Of a stretch of 64,000 nucleotides of DNA, positions 24,719-34,060 are shown in pieces (position 1 is the stretch's first letter; the number at the start of each line of letters is the position of its first letter). The DNA is from an uncultured Phocaeicola sp. (GTDB taxonomy: Bacteria > Bacteroidota > Bacteroidia > Bacteroidales > Bacteroidaceae): assembly GCA_948956705.1 (NCBI GenBank), contig CARCZS010000012.1, positions 9,655 to 73,654 of the forward strand, read 5' to 3'. The notes under the pieces are model-generated. The model was not told the origin of the DNA, did not search any database, and saw nothing but the letters and a program-made list of their open reading frames with translations. Position numbers and translations under genes: made by a program.

Positions 24719-24750
24719 AAATCCCCTTCAGTTACGGTTGAAGGGGATTT
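24719..24750 (+). terminator. Terminator of the NigD-like gene
   Basis: A perfect 12-bp stem (24719-24730 with 24739-24750) with an 8-base loop and a T-rich tail. Confidence 0.85.
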
Positions 24751-24813
24751 TTATTTAATGGAACTATGTGGTTCAATTTATAAGATAAGGGGGGGGAAGA
24801 AATTTGACGGGGC

Positions 24814-25008
24814 CTACTTCTTATTTTCCTGTTCATATCTTTCTTTAGATTCAGTATATACCTCCTGCGTGTGAAAAGAGTTGACATGAATTTTAAACGG
24901 TTCGATCTTTCTGCTGCCGTAATAACAACATATCACATTCGTTCCTGTTGCATAAGCCTTTTCTCTTCCCTGATTAAGCCTTTTTATACGGATGTATTCT
25001 ATCTCCAT
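24814..25008 (-). CDS. Possible small protein, unknown
   Basis: 64 residues, basic at the start (RIKRLNQGREKAY), a middle Cys-Cys-Tyr-Tyr stretch, and a charged tail (TESKERYEQENKK). No family is recognised and no promoter box was found. The start codon lies inside the edge of a palindromic repeat array, which lowers confidence that it is a real gene. Confidence 0.3.
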   Translation of the reverse strand: MEIEYIRIKRLNQGREKAYATGTNVICCYYGSRKIEPFKIHVNSFHTQEVYTESKERYEQENKK

Positions 25009-25063
25009 AAGCTTTGGAGTTATCTCCCAAGGCTATGGAGTTAACTCCCAAGGCTTGCGGAGA
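25001..25063. repeat. Tandem 21-bp palindrome-containing repeats
   Basis: Two 21-base units in a row (25015-25035 and 25036-25056) differ at two positions. Each contains GGAGTTAwCTCC, a 12-bp palindrome (perfect in the second), then a CAAGGCTw spacer. Half units ATCTCC (25001-25006) and CGGAGAT (25058-25064) flank them, so the array can fold into alternative hairpins. Confidence 0.7.
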
Positions 25064-25146
25064 TAAAACAAACAGGAAGAAAACCCTTAACCATGGGGCA
25101 GGAAAGGTTTAGAGATATGGATAAGATCTTTTAAGGATGAATCTGA

Positions 25147-25254
25147 TTATAAAACTATGCATTCCCTATGGAGAGAAAGTTCCCAGACATCCTTCTTCTG
25201 AATTAGCGTTTGTTTTTTATATTCTAAAGCTTTCAATGTTTTTTCTTTAGTCAT
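25147..25254 (-). CDS. Possible 35-residue peptide
   Basis: ATG at 25254 is followed by 35 codons, a Lys/Glu-rich helical peptide (starts MTKEKTLKALEYKK, includes DVWELSLHREC). A purine-rich AAGGAAAT precedes the ATG. No promoter box or homologue is recognised. It occupies the otherwise empty 25.07-25.41 kb gap. Confidence 0.25.
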   Translation of the reverse strand: MTKEKTLKALEYKKQTLIQKKDVWELSLHRECIVL

Positions 25255-25368
25255 ATTTCCTTAGTTATATTTGTCTTTCTTCTGAATCTATAATAAAAGT
25301 AGGCTTATTTTTTTGATTCCCCCAAGAGAAGTATGCGTTTTTTTATTCGTTTATTCCAGTGAATTAAT

Positions 25369-25376
25369 TACCTTTG
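25369..25376 (+). promoter_or_regulatory. -7 element of the yip1-smpB(-metH) unit
   Basis: TACCTTTG, 39 bases before the TTG start at 25416. Confidence 0.6.
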
Positions 25377-25415
25377 CATTTCATTGAAGTTGAACTGAGG
25401 TAAATAGATTAGGCA

Positions 25416-25985
25416 TTGAATTACAAAGATTTATTTAAACGAGTAATATCGCTGATTTCATCTCCGGCAAAAGCATGGGAGGAAATTGGCAAGGAAGAGG
25501 ATAGGCGTAAAGTGCTGGGAGCATTTGTTTATCCCATGATAGGTTTATGCGGATTGTCCGTTTTTATAGGTACATTCATTGGGAATACGGCAGGGGTCGC
25601 TGCTTTCCAGATAGCAATGACACGATGTTGTGCTATATTTGTATCCTTGTTCGGAGGATATTTTTTGGCGGCATACGCCATAGACCAGTTGGGCAAGAAA
25701 CTGTTAGGACGTGAAGACCAGTATGAACTAAATCAGCAGTTTGTAGGTTATTCTATGGTAGTGACTTTTGTGCTCGATATTGTCAGTGGGTTGTTCTCTA
25801 TTTCCATTCTCCATTGGATATTGCAATTTTATACTATATTCGTGGTGTTCGAGGGTGCACGTACCCTGATGAAGGTAAATGAAGAGAAACTGACACGATA
25901 CACCTTGATTGCTTCAGTTATTATAATTGTTTGTCCGGCATTGATTGCCGCTGTGTTTAATGAGTTATCTGTTATTTTAAATTAA
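25416..25985 (+). CDS. Yip1-domain membrane protein
   Basis: 189 residues. A cytoplasmic N-terminus with [17 protein letters not shown] (typical of bacterial Yip1 proteins) is followed by about five hydrophobic helices. The start is TTG. Bacterial Yip1 proteins have no defined role. Its TAA overlaps the smpB ATG by one base, so the genes are coupled. Inner membrane. Confidence 0.78.
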   Translation: MNYKDLFKRVISLISSPAKAWEEIGKEEDRRKVLGAFVYPMIGLCGLSVFIGTFIGNTAGVAAFQIAMTRCCAIFVSLFGGYFLAAYAIDQLGKKLLGREDQYELNQQFVGYSMVVTFVLDIVSGLFSISILHWILQFYTIFVVFEGARTLMKVNEEKLTRYTLIASVIIIVCPALIAAVFNELSVILN

Positions 25986-26437
25986 TGAAACCGACTCCTA
26001 TTAATATAAAGAATAAGCGTGCATCGTTCGATTATGAATTTATCGATACGTACACGGCAGGTATCGTGCTCACGGGAACCGAGATAAAGTCCATCCGTTT
26101 GGGCAAAGCCAGTCTGGTAGATACCTATTGTTATTTTGTGCAAGGCGAGTTGTGGGTGAAGAATATGCACATAGCCGAATACTTTTACGGCTCATACAAT
26201 AACCATTCTGCCCGTCGCGAACGTAAATTGTTGTTGAATAAGAAAGAACTGCGGAAATTGGAAGAAGCCGGAAAGAACCCCGGTTTTACGATTGTCCCTG
26301 TCCGTCTGTTTATTAATGAGAAAGGACTGGCGAAGCTGGTTGTCGCATTGGCTAAAGGTAAGAAACAATATGATAAGCGCGAGTCATTGAAAGAGAAGGA
26401 CGACCGTCGCGAAATGGACCGTATGTTTAAAAGGTAA
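25985..26437 (+). CDS. smpB: SsrA-binding protein SmpB
   Basis: 150 residues, the expected length. [20 protein letters not shown] and [14 protein letters not shown] form the conserved tmRNA-binding barrel. The C-terminal [20 protein letters not shown] tail is the part that enters the ribosomal A site with tmRNA in trans-translation. Cytoplasmic. It is cotranscribed with the Yip1 gene and probably with metH, 37 bases downstream. Confidence 0.96.
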   Translation: MKPTPINIKNKRASFDYEFIDTYTAGIVLTGTEIKSIRLGKASLVDTYCYFVQGELWVKNMHIAEYFYGSYNNHSARRERKLLLNKKELRKLEEAGKNPGFTIVPVRLFINEKGLAKLVVALAKGKKQYDKRESLKEKDDRREMDRMFKR

Positions 26438-26474
26438 GTGAAATCCGTGTTATCCGTACCCCAAAAATAGACTT

Positions 26475-29228
26475 ATGGCTACATTAAAACAACTAATTGA
26501 CGAGAGAGTTCTCATTCTTGATGGTGCAATGGGAACTATGATACAAAGGTATAATTTGTCTGAACAGGATTTCCGGGGAGAGCGTTTTGCTGAGATGCCC
26601 GGACAGATGAAGGGCAATAATGACTTGCTTTGTCTTACCCGCCCTGATGTGATAAAGGATATCCACCATAAATATCTGGAAGCAGGGGCTGATATTATTG
26701 AAACAAATACGTTCAATGCCCAACGGGTTTCGATGGCAGATTATCATATGCAGGATTTGTGCCGTGAGATTAATCTGGCCGCTGCCGGACTTGCTCGCGA
26801 AATGGCTGACGAATATACCGCGAAGACCCCTCATAAACCTAGATTTGTAGCAGGTTCGGTAGGTCCTACCAACAAAACTTGTTCCATGAGTCCGGATGTC
26901 AATAATCCGGCCTTGCGTGCTTTGACATACGATGAACTGGCCGCTGCCTATCAGGAACAAATGGAAGCTTTGCTGGAAGGAGGAGTGGATGCGCTTCTGA
27001 TAGAAACCATTTTCGATTCCCTGAATGCCAAAGCGGCCATTTATGCTGCGGAAACGGCAATGAAGAAGATAGGGCGTGAGGTTCCTCTTATGCTTTCTGT
27101 TACTGTTTCGGATATTGCAGGACGTACTCTTTCGGGGCAAACATTGGATGCTTTTCTGGCATCCGTACAGCATGCGCCTATTTTTTCTATCGGGCTGAAC
27201 TGCTCGTTCGGAGCGAAACAATTGAAACCTTTTCTGGAAGGGCTGGCTGCACGGGCACCTTATTATATAAGTGCCTATCCCAATGCCGGACTTCCTAACA
27301 GTTTGGGACAGTATGACCAGACTCCGGAGGAAATGGCTTCAGAAGTGAAGGAATATATCGATGAAGGATTAGTAAACATTATCGGTGGTTGTTGTGGTAC
27401 AACGGAGGAATATATTGCAAAATATCAGGAATTGATCGTTTCCGGTTCTGCCTGGGTATCTCCTCATATCCCTGCCACCACTCCTGAGAGGCTGTGGCTT
27501 TCCGGGTTGGAGCTGTTGGAGCAGACTCCCGAAATGAATTTTATTAATGTAGGCGAACGGTGCAATGTGGCCGGATCCCGTAAGTTCCTCCGTTTAATCA
27601 ATGAAAAGAAATATGAGGAAGCGCTAAGTATCGCTCGCAAGCAGGTGGAAGACGGTGCTTTGGTGATTGATGTAAATATGGATGACGGTTTGCTGGATGC
27701 CCGGGAGGAGATGACTACTTTCTTGAATCTGGTCATGTCCGAACCCGACATAGCCCGTGTACCTGTTATGATTGACTCTTCCAAGTGGGAAGTCATTGAG
27801 GCCGGACTGAAATGCCTGCAAGGAAAGTCCATTGTCAATTCTATTTCTTTGAAGGAAGGGGAGGAGATATTTATAGAACATGCCCGTCTGATAAAAAAAC
27901 TGGGAGCTGCCGTTGTAGTGATGGCTTTCGATGAAAAAGGACAGGCAGATACTTTTGAACGTAAGATTGAAGTCTGTGCCCGTGCTTATAAAATATTGAC
28001 AGAACAGGTGGATTTTAATCCTCATGATATCATTTTCGACCCTAATGTACTGGCTGTGGCTACGGGTATTGAGGAACATGATAATTATGCGGTGGATTTT
28101 ATCAAGGCTACCGGATGGATCAAAAAGAATTTGCCCGGTGCACACGTCAGTGGTGGCGTGAGCAACCTGTCGTTCTCCTTCCGTGGAAATAACTATATCC
28201 GTGAGGCGATGCATGCCGTGTTTCTTTATCACGCTATCCGTCAAGGTATGGATATGGGTATTGTAAATCCTGCTGCTTCGGTGCTCTATACGGATATTCC
28301 TGCTGATGTGCTGGAACGGATAGAGGATGTGGTCTTAAACCGTAGGCCCGATGCGGCCGAACGTTTGATAGAGACTGCTGAGGCGTTGAAAAATACGGCG
28401 ACCGGAACAGAAGCGGTGAAACAGGATGTGTGGCGTGAAGAACCGATGGTAGAGAAACGGCTTCAGTATGCCTTGATAAAAGGCATTGGCGATCATTTGG
28501 AAGAGGATTTGGCAGAAGCGGTTAAACTGTATCCTAAAGCAGTGGATATTATTGAGGGTCCGCTAATGGAAGGTATGAATAAAGTCGGAGAATTGTTTGG
28601 AGCAGGGAAAATGTTTTTACCGCAAGTTGTGAAGACTGCCCGTACCATGAAAAAGGCGGTAGCGATTTTGCAGCCGCTCATTGAGGCCGACAAACAGGAA
28701 GGCGTCCGCAGTGCAGGAAAAGTATTGATGGCTACCGTAAAAGGGGATGTGCATGATATTGGGAAGAATATCGTATCAGTGGTCATGGCTTGTAATAACT
28801 ATGAAATTATAGACCTTGGCGTGATGGTTCCTGCCGAAATGATAGTCAGGAAGGCTATAGAGGAAAAGGTGGATATAATAGGATTAAGCGGGCTGATTAC
28901 TCCATCATTGGAAGAAATGGCGCATGTGGCTGTAGAGTTAAAGCGTGCGGGGCTGGACATTCCCATTATGATTGGAGGAGCCACTACTTCCAAGCTGCAT
29001 ACTGCCTTGAAAATAGCACCTGTTTATGGAGGTCCGGTCATTCACATGAAAGATGCTTCACAGAATGCCTTGGTAGCCGCCCGTTTGCTGAATCCGGAAT
29101 CTTCTTCTGAGTTTGTGGAAAGGCTGAACAAAGAATATGAGGATCTTCGTCTGAAAAACAGTGCCAGGCAGGTAAAAACGGTATCTTTGGAAGAAGCTCA
29201 GAAAAATAAATTGAACCTTTGGTCATAA
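26475..29228 (+). CDS. metH: Cobalamin-dependent methionine synthase, lacking the reactivation domain
   Basis: 917 residues against about 1,230 in E. coli MetH. Present in order: the homocysteine domain with zinc cysteines Cys243 (GLNCSFG), Cys306 and Cys307 (GGCCGTT); the methyltetrahydrofolate domain ([17 protein letters not shown]); the cap domain; and the B12 domain with DVHDIGKN, in which His760 is the lower axial ligand. The C-terminal AdoMet-binding reactivation domain is absent: the stop comes right after the B12 domain, followed by hairpins. Reactivation would need another protein. Cytoplasmic. Confidence 0.95.
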   Translation: MATLKQLIDERVLILDGAMGTMIQRYNLSEQDFRGERFAEMPGQMKGNNDLLCLTRPDVIKDIHHKYLEAGADIIETNTFNAQRVSMADYHMQDLCREINLAAAGLAREMADEYTAKTPHKPRFVAGSVGPTNKTCSMSPDVNNPALRALTYDELAAAYQEQMEALLEGGVDALLIETIFDSLNAKAAIYAAETAMKKIGREVPLMLSVTVSDIAGRTLSGQTLDAFLASVQHAPIFSIGLNCSFGAKQLKPFLEGLAARAPYYISAYPNAGLPNSLGQYDQTPEEMASEVKEYIDEGLVNIIGGCCGTTEEYIAKYQELIVSGSAWVSPHIPATTPERLWLSGLELLEQTPEMNFINVGERCNVAGSRKFLRLINEKKYEEALSIARKQVEDGALVIDVNMDDGLLDAREEMTTFLNLVMSEPDIARVPVMIDSSKWEVIEAGLKCLQGKSIVNSISLKEGEEIFIEHARLIKKLGAAVVVMAFDEKGQADTFERKIEVCARAYKILTEQVDFNPHDIIFDPNVLAVATGIEEHDNYAVDFIKATGWIKKNLPGAHVSGGVSNLSFSFRGNNYIREAMHAVFLYHAIRQGMDMGIVNPAASVLYTDIPADVLERIEDVVLNRRPDAAERLIETAEALKNTATGTEAVKQDVWREEPMVEKRLQYALIKGIGDHLEEDLAEAVKLYPKAVDIIEGPLMEGMNKVGELFGAGKMFLPQVVKTARTMKKAVAILQPLIEADKQEGVRSAGKVLMATVKGDVHDIGKNIVSVVMACNNYEIIDLGVMVPAEMIVRKAIEEKVDIIGLSGLITPSLEEMAHVAVELKRAGLDIPIMIGGATTSKLHTALKIAPVYGGPVIHMKDASQNALVAARLLNPESSSEFVERLNKEYEDLRLKNSARQVKTVSLEEAQKNKLNLWS

Positions 29229-29231
29229 AGG

Positions 29232-29289
29232 AGTGCCCCCCCAAAAAAAAGTTAGACACAAAACTTTTGGGGGGCACTTCATAAAATTA
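29232..29289. terminator. GC-rich hairpin just after metH
   Basis: Arms AGTGCCCCCC (from 29232) and GGGGGGCACT (to 29288) flank an A-rich loop that includes AAAAGTTAGACA. It may end metH transcription. The sequence also recalls the terminal region of some IS3-family elements, so a relic IS end is possible. Confidence 0.5.
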
Positions 29290-29333
29290 CGACTTTTTTT
29301 ATCTGCCCATTTTATTCGAAAGAATAAGAAGCT

Positions 29334-29399
29334 GTTTGCTAGCAAACAAAACAGTATCCCGCCTGAAATAACCCATTATTTCAGGCGGGATACTGTTTT
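29334..29399. terminator. Perfect 23-bp inverted repeat plus abutting palindrome
   Basis: A 14-bp palindrome GTTTGCTAGCAAAC (29334-29347) is directly followed by a 23-bp perfect inverted repeat (29348-29370 with 29377-29399, core ATCCCGCCTGAAATA) with a 6-base loop and A/T ends on both sides. It lies between convergent metH and the nucleotidyltransferase gene and should terminate both. Confidence 0.8.
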
Positions 29400-29426
29400 A
29401 TGTTATGGATATATTTCTAGGACTGC

Positions 29427-30272
29427 TTAGAATTTACTGAGAAACTCTTCCGCTTTTTCCAAATTTTCGGGTTTGCCGATATCAAGCAATTGCAAGTCAT
29501 CTTCTACATAGCACTGGATGTCGACCCTGTGACATATGGAGAGATAGAAATCGATAATGGAATATTTTCCTTTGGGAAGGAGATGTAAAATTTTAGGGGT
29601 GGTCACTTGTATTCCGCTATAGGCGTATTCCTGGTATTCCCCTTCTCTATACCGGAATCCTGCCGGTTTGGTTTCCATGGTGTCCTTATTGACCCAGCCA
29701 CATAACAGATTGTCGTCATTAAACAACAGGTAACGGGAGGTCTTGCGTGGACTGACTAAAAGGGTGGCATTGATGTTAGGACTATGCTGGTGATAATACA
29801 TCAGACTTTCAAAATCGCAATTGGAAAGGATATCTACGTTGTGGAGTAAGTAGCATTCTTTCCGCATAACTCCTAAGGTTTTTTCGATTATCTCTTCCTC
29901 ATCCATCCCTTTGTTCAGATTTTCGAATATCAGTTCATACGGGGTTTCGCCTTTTTGGGTAAACATATTCTCAGGATGGTATAATAAATGGTATGCTTTT
30001 TCCAAACCGCCGCCGGTATCAAGCAGGCAGTCTGTTTCGTCCGAGATTTGTATGTTGACTCCAAAGTTCTGGTTAGCTTCCAGAAAAGCAAGAATCTGAT
30101 TGGAAAAGTGGTGTACATTGATCACTATTTCATCAAATCCTGCTGCTTTCAGCTTTAAGATGATGTGCTCTAACATGGTTTTTCCACCTACCGTTACTAA
30201 AGCTTTGGGACGGGTGTCTGTTATAGGTTTAAGTCGGCTGCCTAGTCCGGCGGCAAAAATCATTGCTTTCAT
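29427..30272 (-). CDS. MurU-like sugar-1-phosphate nucleotidyltransferase
   Basis: 281 residues. The N-terminal pyrophosphorylase signature AAGLGSRLKPITDTRPKALV (with the nucleotide-binding GLGSRL and Lys in RPKAL) is followed by a two-metal Asp in VDILSNCDF. It joins a sugar-1-phosphate to NTP. The upstream gene, overlapping by 4 bases, carries an AmgK-like kinase domain, the exact partner of MurU in the peptidoglycan-recycling route of Pseudomonas, so MurNAc-1-phosphate uridylyltransferase is the best guess. A mannose-1-phosphate guanylyltransferase is the alternative. Confidence 0.8.
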   Translation of the reverse strand: MKAMIFAAGLGSRLKPITDTRPKALVTVGGKTMLEHIILKLKAAGFDEIVINVHHFSNQILAFLEANQNFGVNIQISDETDCLLDTGGGLEKAYHLLYHPENMFTQKGETPYELIFENLNKGMDEEEIIEKTLGVMRKECYLLHNVDILSNCDFESLMYYHQHSPNINATLLVSPRKTSRYLLFNDDNLLCGWVNKDTMETKPAGFRYREGEYQEYAYSGIQVTTPKILHLLPKGKYSIIDFYLSICHRVDIQCYVEDDLQLLDIGKPENLEKAEEFLSKF

Positions 30273-31705
30273 AATGTTCTTTCAAATGTTTGTTCTATAT
30301 TCTGCTCACGGTGTATGAGTTCTACTTTTACACCGAATTTTTTATTGATATGTTCTGCCATGTGTTGCGCTGAATAAACAGAACGGTGTTGTCCGCCTGT
30401 ACAGCCGAAACATACAGACAGATTGCTGAAACCTCGTTCCATGTATCTTTTTACTGAAGCATCCACTAAAGAATAGGCAGCATTTAAAAATGGGAATATT
30501 TCCCCGTCTTCTTCCAAAAAACGAATAACAGGCTCGTCTAACCCGGTGAAAGGTTTGTAACGTTCATATTTTCCGGGATTGTTTACGGCACGGCAGTCGA
30601 AAACATACCCGCCACCGTTGCCTGTGGGGTCGTTGGGTATTCCTTTTTTGTAGGCAAAACTCATAACCTTCACAGTGAGTTGCCGTTTTTTTAAGTCATC
30701 TTTAAATTGTTTCAGTTCGGTCAGGTCTTTTAGTACGGAACACAGGTAGGAATATTCGGGGTATTCATTATGAAGCAATTGTCGCAGGTTCTCGATGGCG
30801 TATGGTACACTTTGGATGAAATGTGGCTTCTTTTCGAAATAGCCACGGAAACCGTAGGCTCCCAATACCTGCAAGGTGCGGAAGAGTACGAAGTGACGCA
30901 ACTGGCTAAAGAAATAATCACGGTCTACTGGTTTGTATTTGGAGAGGGCGTCTATATATTCTTCCAACAGTTCGTTGCGCAGGGTTTCGGGAAATTTAGC
31001 TTTAGCCTGCCATAAGAAAGAGGCTACGTCATAGAAAAACGGTCCTTTACGTCCTCCCTGGAAATCAATGAACCAAGGTGCTCCATCCTTTATCATCACG
31101 TTTCTGCTTTGGAAATCCCGATACATAAAGGTGGCGGAAGAGCTGCGTAACAGTACATCACTCATTTTTTGAAAGTCATCTTCCAGCTTGTCTTCTTGAA
31201 ACTCCAGGCCGGTAGCTTTCAAAAAGCAGTATTTAAAATAGTTCAAGTCCCAAAGGATAGAACGTTGGTTGAATTCGGCTTGGGGATAACAGTGTGAAAA
31301 ATCAAAGCCGTCTGCTCCGGCAAATTGGATGGAAGGCAGTAGGCGGATGGTCTTGCGCAGCAATTCTTTCTCCTCTTCGGAGAAGACGCTGGTCGCCCGC
31401 CCTTTTTCAATAGCGTTGAACAACAGGATATCTCCTAAATCTTCTTGCAAATAACAATTCTTGTCTTCAGAACAGATGTATACTTCTGGAACAGGAAGAC
31501 CTTTCTTGCGGAAGTGTGCTGCCATATAAAGAAAGGCTTCGTTTTCTTCTTTGGAAGTGCCGTATACGCCAATCAGTTTTTGGGTTCCGGTCAGCCGGAA
31601 ATAACGCCTGTTGGAACCGGATGAGGGTAATTCTACAATCTCTTCGGGTACTTCTCCGAGATAGGTTTGATATAGGTTCTGTAAATCCTCTGTAATCATA
31701 ATCAT
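30269..31705 (-). CDS. Fusion of AmgK-like sugar kinase and RapZ C-terminal domain
   Basis: 478 residues from the ATG at 31705. Residues 1-330 form an aminoglycoside-phosphotransferase-type kinase: an ATP-loop region (SSGSNRRYFRL), catalytic Asp197 in MYRDFQSRN and metal Asp214 in IDFQGG. AmgK of this type phosphorylates MurNAc/GlcNAc at C1. Residues 345-478 match the RapZ C-terminal domain (SFAYKKGIP, YVFDCR, FTGLDEPV, GCTGGQHRSV at 434-443), which in E. coli binds glucosamine-6-phosphate. The N-terminal RapZ NTPase is missing. MurU-like gene overlaps by 4 bases. A start at 31717 is excluded by the promoter box. Confidence 0.82.
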   Translation of the reverse strand: MIMITEDLQNLYQTYLGEVPEEIVELPSSGSNRRYFRLTGTQKLIGVYGTSKEENEAFLYMAAHFRKKGLPVPEVYICSEDKNCYLQEDLGDILLFNAIEKGRATSVFSEEEKELLRKTIRLLPSIQFAGADGFDFSHCYPQAEFNQRSILWDLNYFKYCFLKATGLEFQEDKLEDDFQKMSDVLLRSSSATFMYRDFQSRNVMIKDGAPWFIDFQGGRKGPFFYDVASFLWQAKAKFPETLRNELLEEYIDALSKYKPVDRDYFFSQLRHFVLFRTLQVLGAYGFRGYFEKKPHFIQSVPYAIENLRQLLHNEYPEYSYLCSVLKDLTELKQFKDDLKKRQLTVKVMSFAYKKGIPNDPTGNGGGYVFDCRAVNNPGKYERYKPFTGLDEPVIRFLEEDGEIFPFLNAAYSLVDASVKRYMERGFSNLSVCFGCTGGQHRSVYSAQHMAEHINKKFGVKVELIHREQNIEQTFERTL

Positions 31706-31714
31706 ATTTTGGAA

Positions 31715-31722
31715 CAAAGATA
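31715..31722 (-). promoter_or_regulatory. -7 element of the kinase-RapZ/MurU-like operon
   Basis: TATCTTTG on the minus strand, 9 bases before the ATG at 31705. It implies a 4-7 base leader and excludes the TTG at 31717, which lies inside the box. Confidence 0.55.
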
Positions 31723-31801
31723 TATATTATTCTCCCTTTCTTGGCTGATTTGCAAAGAAAGTTAATGCTTTAGTTCCAAATTATGAGAAAATTACTTGTT
31801 T

Positions 31802-33133
31802 TTACTCTTTCATCCGTATCAGTGCATTTGAAATGATGGCAGTCACTCCGCCTGTTGTAATGCCGGATGAGAAAATATTCTTTATTGATTCCGGAAATTG
31901 ACATAGTATTTCAGGAACCATTTCTACACTTAAACCTAAAGCGAAACTAAGTGCGATGACTAATGTTGCTTTCCGGTTGATCTTCTGTGCTGCGATAATA
32001 CGAATGCCTGCTGAAGCTACTGTTCCGAACATCAGTAAAGTAGCGCCTCCCAATACAGGTTCGGGCATTAGGGAGAAAATTAATCCTACACTGGGAAATA
32101 ATCCTAATAGAATAAGAAAACCTGCAATGTAATAGCCTACATATCGGCTGGCTACTCCTGTCAGTTGTATCATACCGTTATTTTGCGCGAAAACGGAGTT
32201 TGGAAAAGAGTTGAGAATACCTGCCAGCATCGAATTGAATCCGTCTGCCAAAATTCCTCCCGAAGCACGTTTGATGAATGTTTTTCCTTCTACAGGTTCT
32301 CCTGATATCAGTGAGTTGGCAGTAATGTCTCCATAGGCTTCTATGGCTGTTATCAAGAATACTAACCCCAAAGCTATGAATGCGGAAAAGTCGAAATCCA
32401 GTCCGTATTTAAATGGGAGGGGAATATTGAAACCACCAAAACTTTGTACTGCCGAGAAATCAATTCTACCGAGTCCCCAGGCAACTAAATATCCTATAAT
32501 CAGACCGATAACGATGGAACTCATACGTAGGTAGCGGTTGGAACTTCTATTAAAAAGGATAATGAGGATAAGTACCAGCAGAGCTAGACCTAGATTCTCA
32601 AAACTTCCGAAAGTGCCGTTGCTTTGGGCGGAAACACCTCCGCCACAAGCTGTGATACCTACTTTTATCAGGCTCATTCCAATCAAAGTGACTACAATGC
32701 CCGATACCAGAGGGGTGATTATTTTACGGGTATATTTTAAGATGCGGCTGATGACCATCTCTACAGATGATGCCACGATGCAAGTGCCGAAAATCAGTGG
32801 AAGTCCGCCCAGCATACCTGCCGAGATGATGGGACCGATAAATGAAAAACTGGTTCCTTGGATACATAAGAGACCGGTGCCGATGCCTCCTATCCGTCTG
32901 CATTGGATAAAGGTAGAAATACCTGAGGCAAAGAGAGACATGGATACTAGGAAACTGGTGGTTTCCAAATCCAGTTTTAATGCTCCAGCGATGATAAGAG
33001 GCGGAGTGATGATGGCTACAAAAATAGCAAGCAAATGCTGTATGGCAGCAAAAATGGCCTCTCGTACAGGGGGGCGGTCGTTCAATCCGTAAATCAGTCC
33101 GGTATTGGATTGGGCGGTTTGAGATTCCTGCAT
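31802..33133 (-). CDS. Nucleobase:cation symporter-2 family xanthine permease
   Basis: 443 residues with about fourteen helices of the NCS2 (UraA/XanQ) fold. Marker segments are GLLCIQGTSFSFIGP, the conserved QNNGMIQLTGVASRYVG near helix 10 (with SVFAQNNG), and LMFGTVASAGIRI. It sits 4 bases after the xanthine phosphoribosyltransferase gene on the same strand, so import of xanthine or guanine is likely. Inner membrane. Confidence 0.88.
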   Translation of the reverse strand: MQESQTAQSNTGLIYGLNDRPPVREAIFAAIQHLLAIFVAIITPPLIIAGALKLDLETTSFLVSMSLFASGISTFIQCRRIGGIGTGLLCIQGTSFSFIGPIISAGMLGGLPLIFGTCIVASSVEMVISRILKYTRKIITPLVSGIVVTLIGMSLIKVGITACGGGVSAQSNGTFGSFENLGLALLVLILIILFNRSSNRYLRMSSIVIGLIIGYLVAWGLGRIDFSAVQSFGGFNIPLPFKYGLDFDFSAFIALGLVFLITAIEAYGDITANSLISGEPVEGKTFIKRASGGILADGFNSMLAGILNSFPNSVFAQNNGMIQLTGVASRYVGYYIAGFLILLGLFPSVGLIFSLMPEPVLGGATLLMFGTVASAGIRIIAAQKINRKATLVIALSFALGLSVEMVPEILCQFPESIKNIFSSGITTGGVTAIISNALIRMKE

Positions 33134-33137
33134 GGGG

Positions 33138-33704
33138 TTATCTTATTTTGATTTCACAATTGTCCAGACTTTCAATGATGGCCAATGATTCTACGCGGAT
33201 ACCTGCATTACGCAAATAATCTCCGCCATGTTGGAATGCTTTTTCGATGATGAATCCCATTCCGGACAGTTCGGCTCCGGCTTTTTCTACCAAATCGATG
33301 ATACCCTTGGCTGCATTGCCGTTGGCGAGAAAGTCGTCAATAAAAAGAACACGGTCTCCTTTGGACAGGAAATCTTTACTGACACATACATCATAAGAAC
33401 GGTCTTTAGTAAATGAATATACACTGGTGGTGAGCATATTTTCCATTGTGACGGGTTTCTTTTTCTTGGCGAAGACAACAGGAAGTTCCAGTAAGTAGCC
33501 TACCATGATGGCGGGAGCTATACCACTGGCTTCGATGGTCATAACTTTATTGATATTGGTAGAGGCGAAACGGCGTACAAATTCTACAGCAATGGATTTC
33601 ATGAGGATAGGATCCATTTGGTGATTGATGAAATTGTCTACTTTCAGTATTCCTCCTTCGAAACATTTTCCGTCCCGTAAAATGCGTTCTTTTAATGCTT
33701 TCAT
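33138..33704 (-). CDS. xpt: Xanthine phosphoribosyltransferase
   Basis: 188 residues. The PRPP loop [14 protein letters not shown] (with the acidic pair) and the opening [14 protein letters not shown] match Xpt of Bacillus. It converts xanthine and PRPP to XMP. Placed before a matching permease it forms a salvage pair. No purine riboswitch was found in its leader. Cytoplasmic. A -7 box TACTTTTG lies at 33731-33738. Confidence 0.93.
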   Translation of the reverse strand: MKALKERILRDGKCFEGGILKVDNFINHQMDPILMKSIAVEFVRRFASTNINKVMTIEASGIAPAIMVGYLLELPVVFAKKKKPVTMENMLTTSVYSFTKDRSYDVCVSKDFLSKGDRVLFIDDFLANGNAAKGIIDLVEKAGAELSGMGFIIEKAFQHGGDYLRNAGIRVESLAIIESLDNCEIKIR

Positions 33705-33730
33705 TCAAACTGTATTTTATAAATGAGTCG

Positions 33731-33738
33731 CAAAAGTA
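33731..33738 (-). promoter_or_regulatory. -7 element of the xpt-permease operon
   Basis: TACTTTTG on the minus strand, 26 bases before the ATG at 33704. The short leader leaves no room for a purine riboswitch. Confidence 0.5.
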
Positions 33739-34060
33739 CGTATTTTGCTGCATTATGCCAAACGTTTGTACAACTATCTCTACAGAAGCCTATTTACTTA
33801 ATGATCAGGAAAGCCGGAATAAATAAGCCTGTGGAAGCATAAGCTGGTGTGGATTAAAGAATGTTTATTTCCACAAACTTTAGTTTATATATTTGGTATG
33901 TACTTCTTTTCTTGATAATTTAGTTCTCAATATAATTTTCTTAGTTTAGTATTCTTACTTAGCGAAGATATTCTAATGGGAGGAAATGACTGAATATGAT
34001 GTATATTTTTCTTGTCTTTTATGATATCTGTCGGTAGGTAAACATTTAAATTTAACCATT
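33739..34060. other. Divergent intergenic gap
   Basis: 322 AT-rich bases between the xpt promoter and the PepSY-like gene. No reading frame of coding quality and no strong hairpin was found. It presumably holds the plus-strand promoter of the 34061 gene, which I could not place. Confidence 0.4.

Noticed and set aside
26438..26474. Cobalamin or SAM riboswitch before metH
   Set aside because: Only 37 bases separate smpB and metH, too short for any such element.
32538..33092. 184-codon frame opposite the xanthine permease
   Set aside because: Shadow of a membrane protein gene; no start context or homologue.
33705..33800. Purine riboswitch before xpt
   Set aside because: The leader after the -7 box is only ~20 bases and no purine-aptamer core can be seen.
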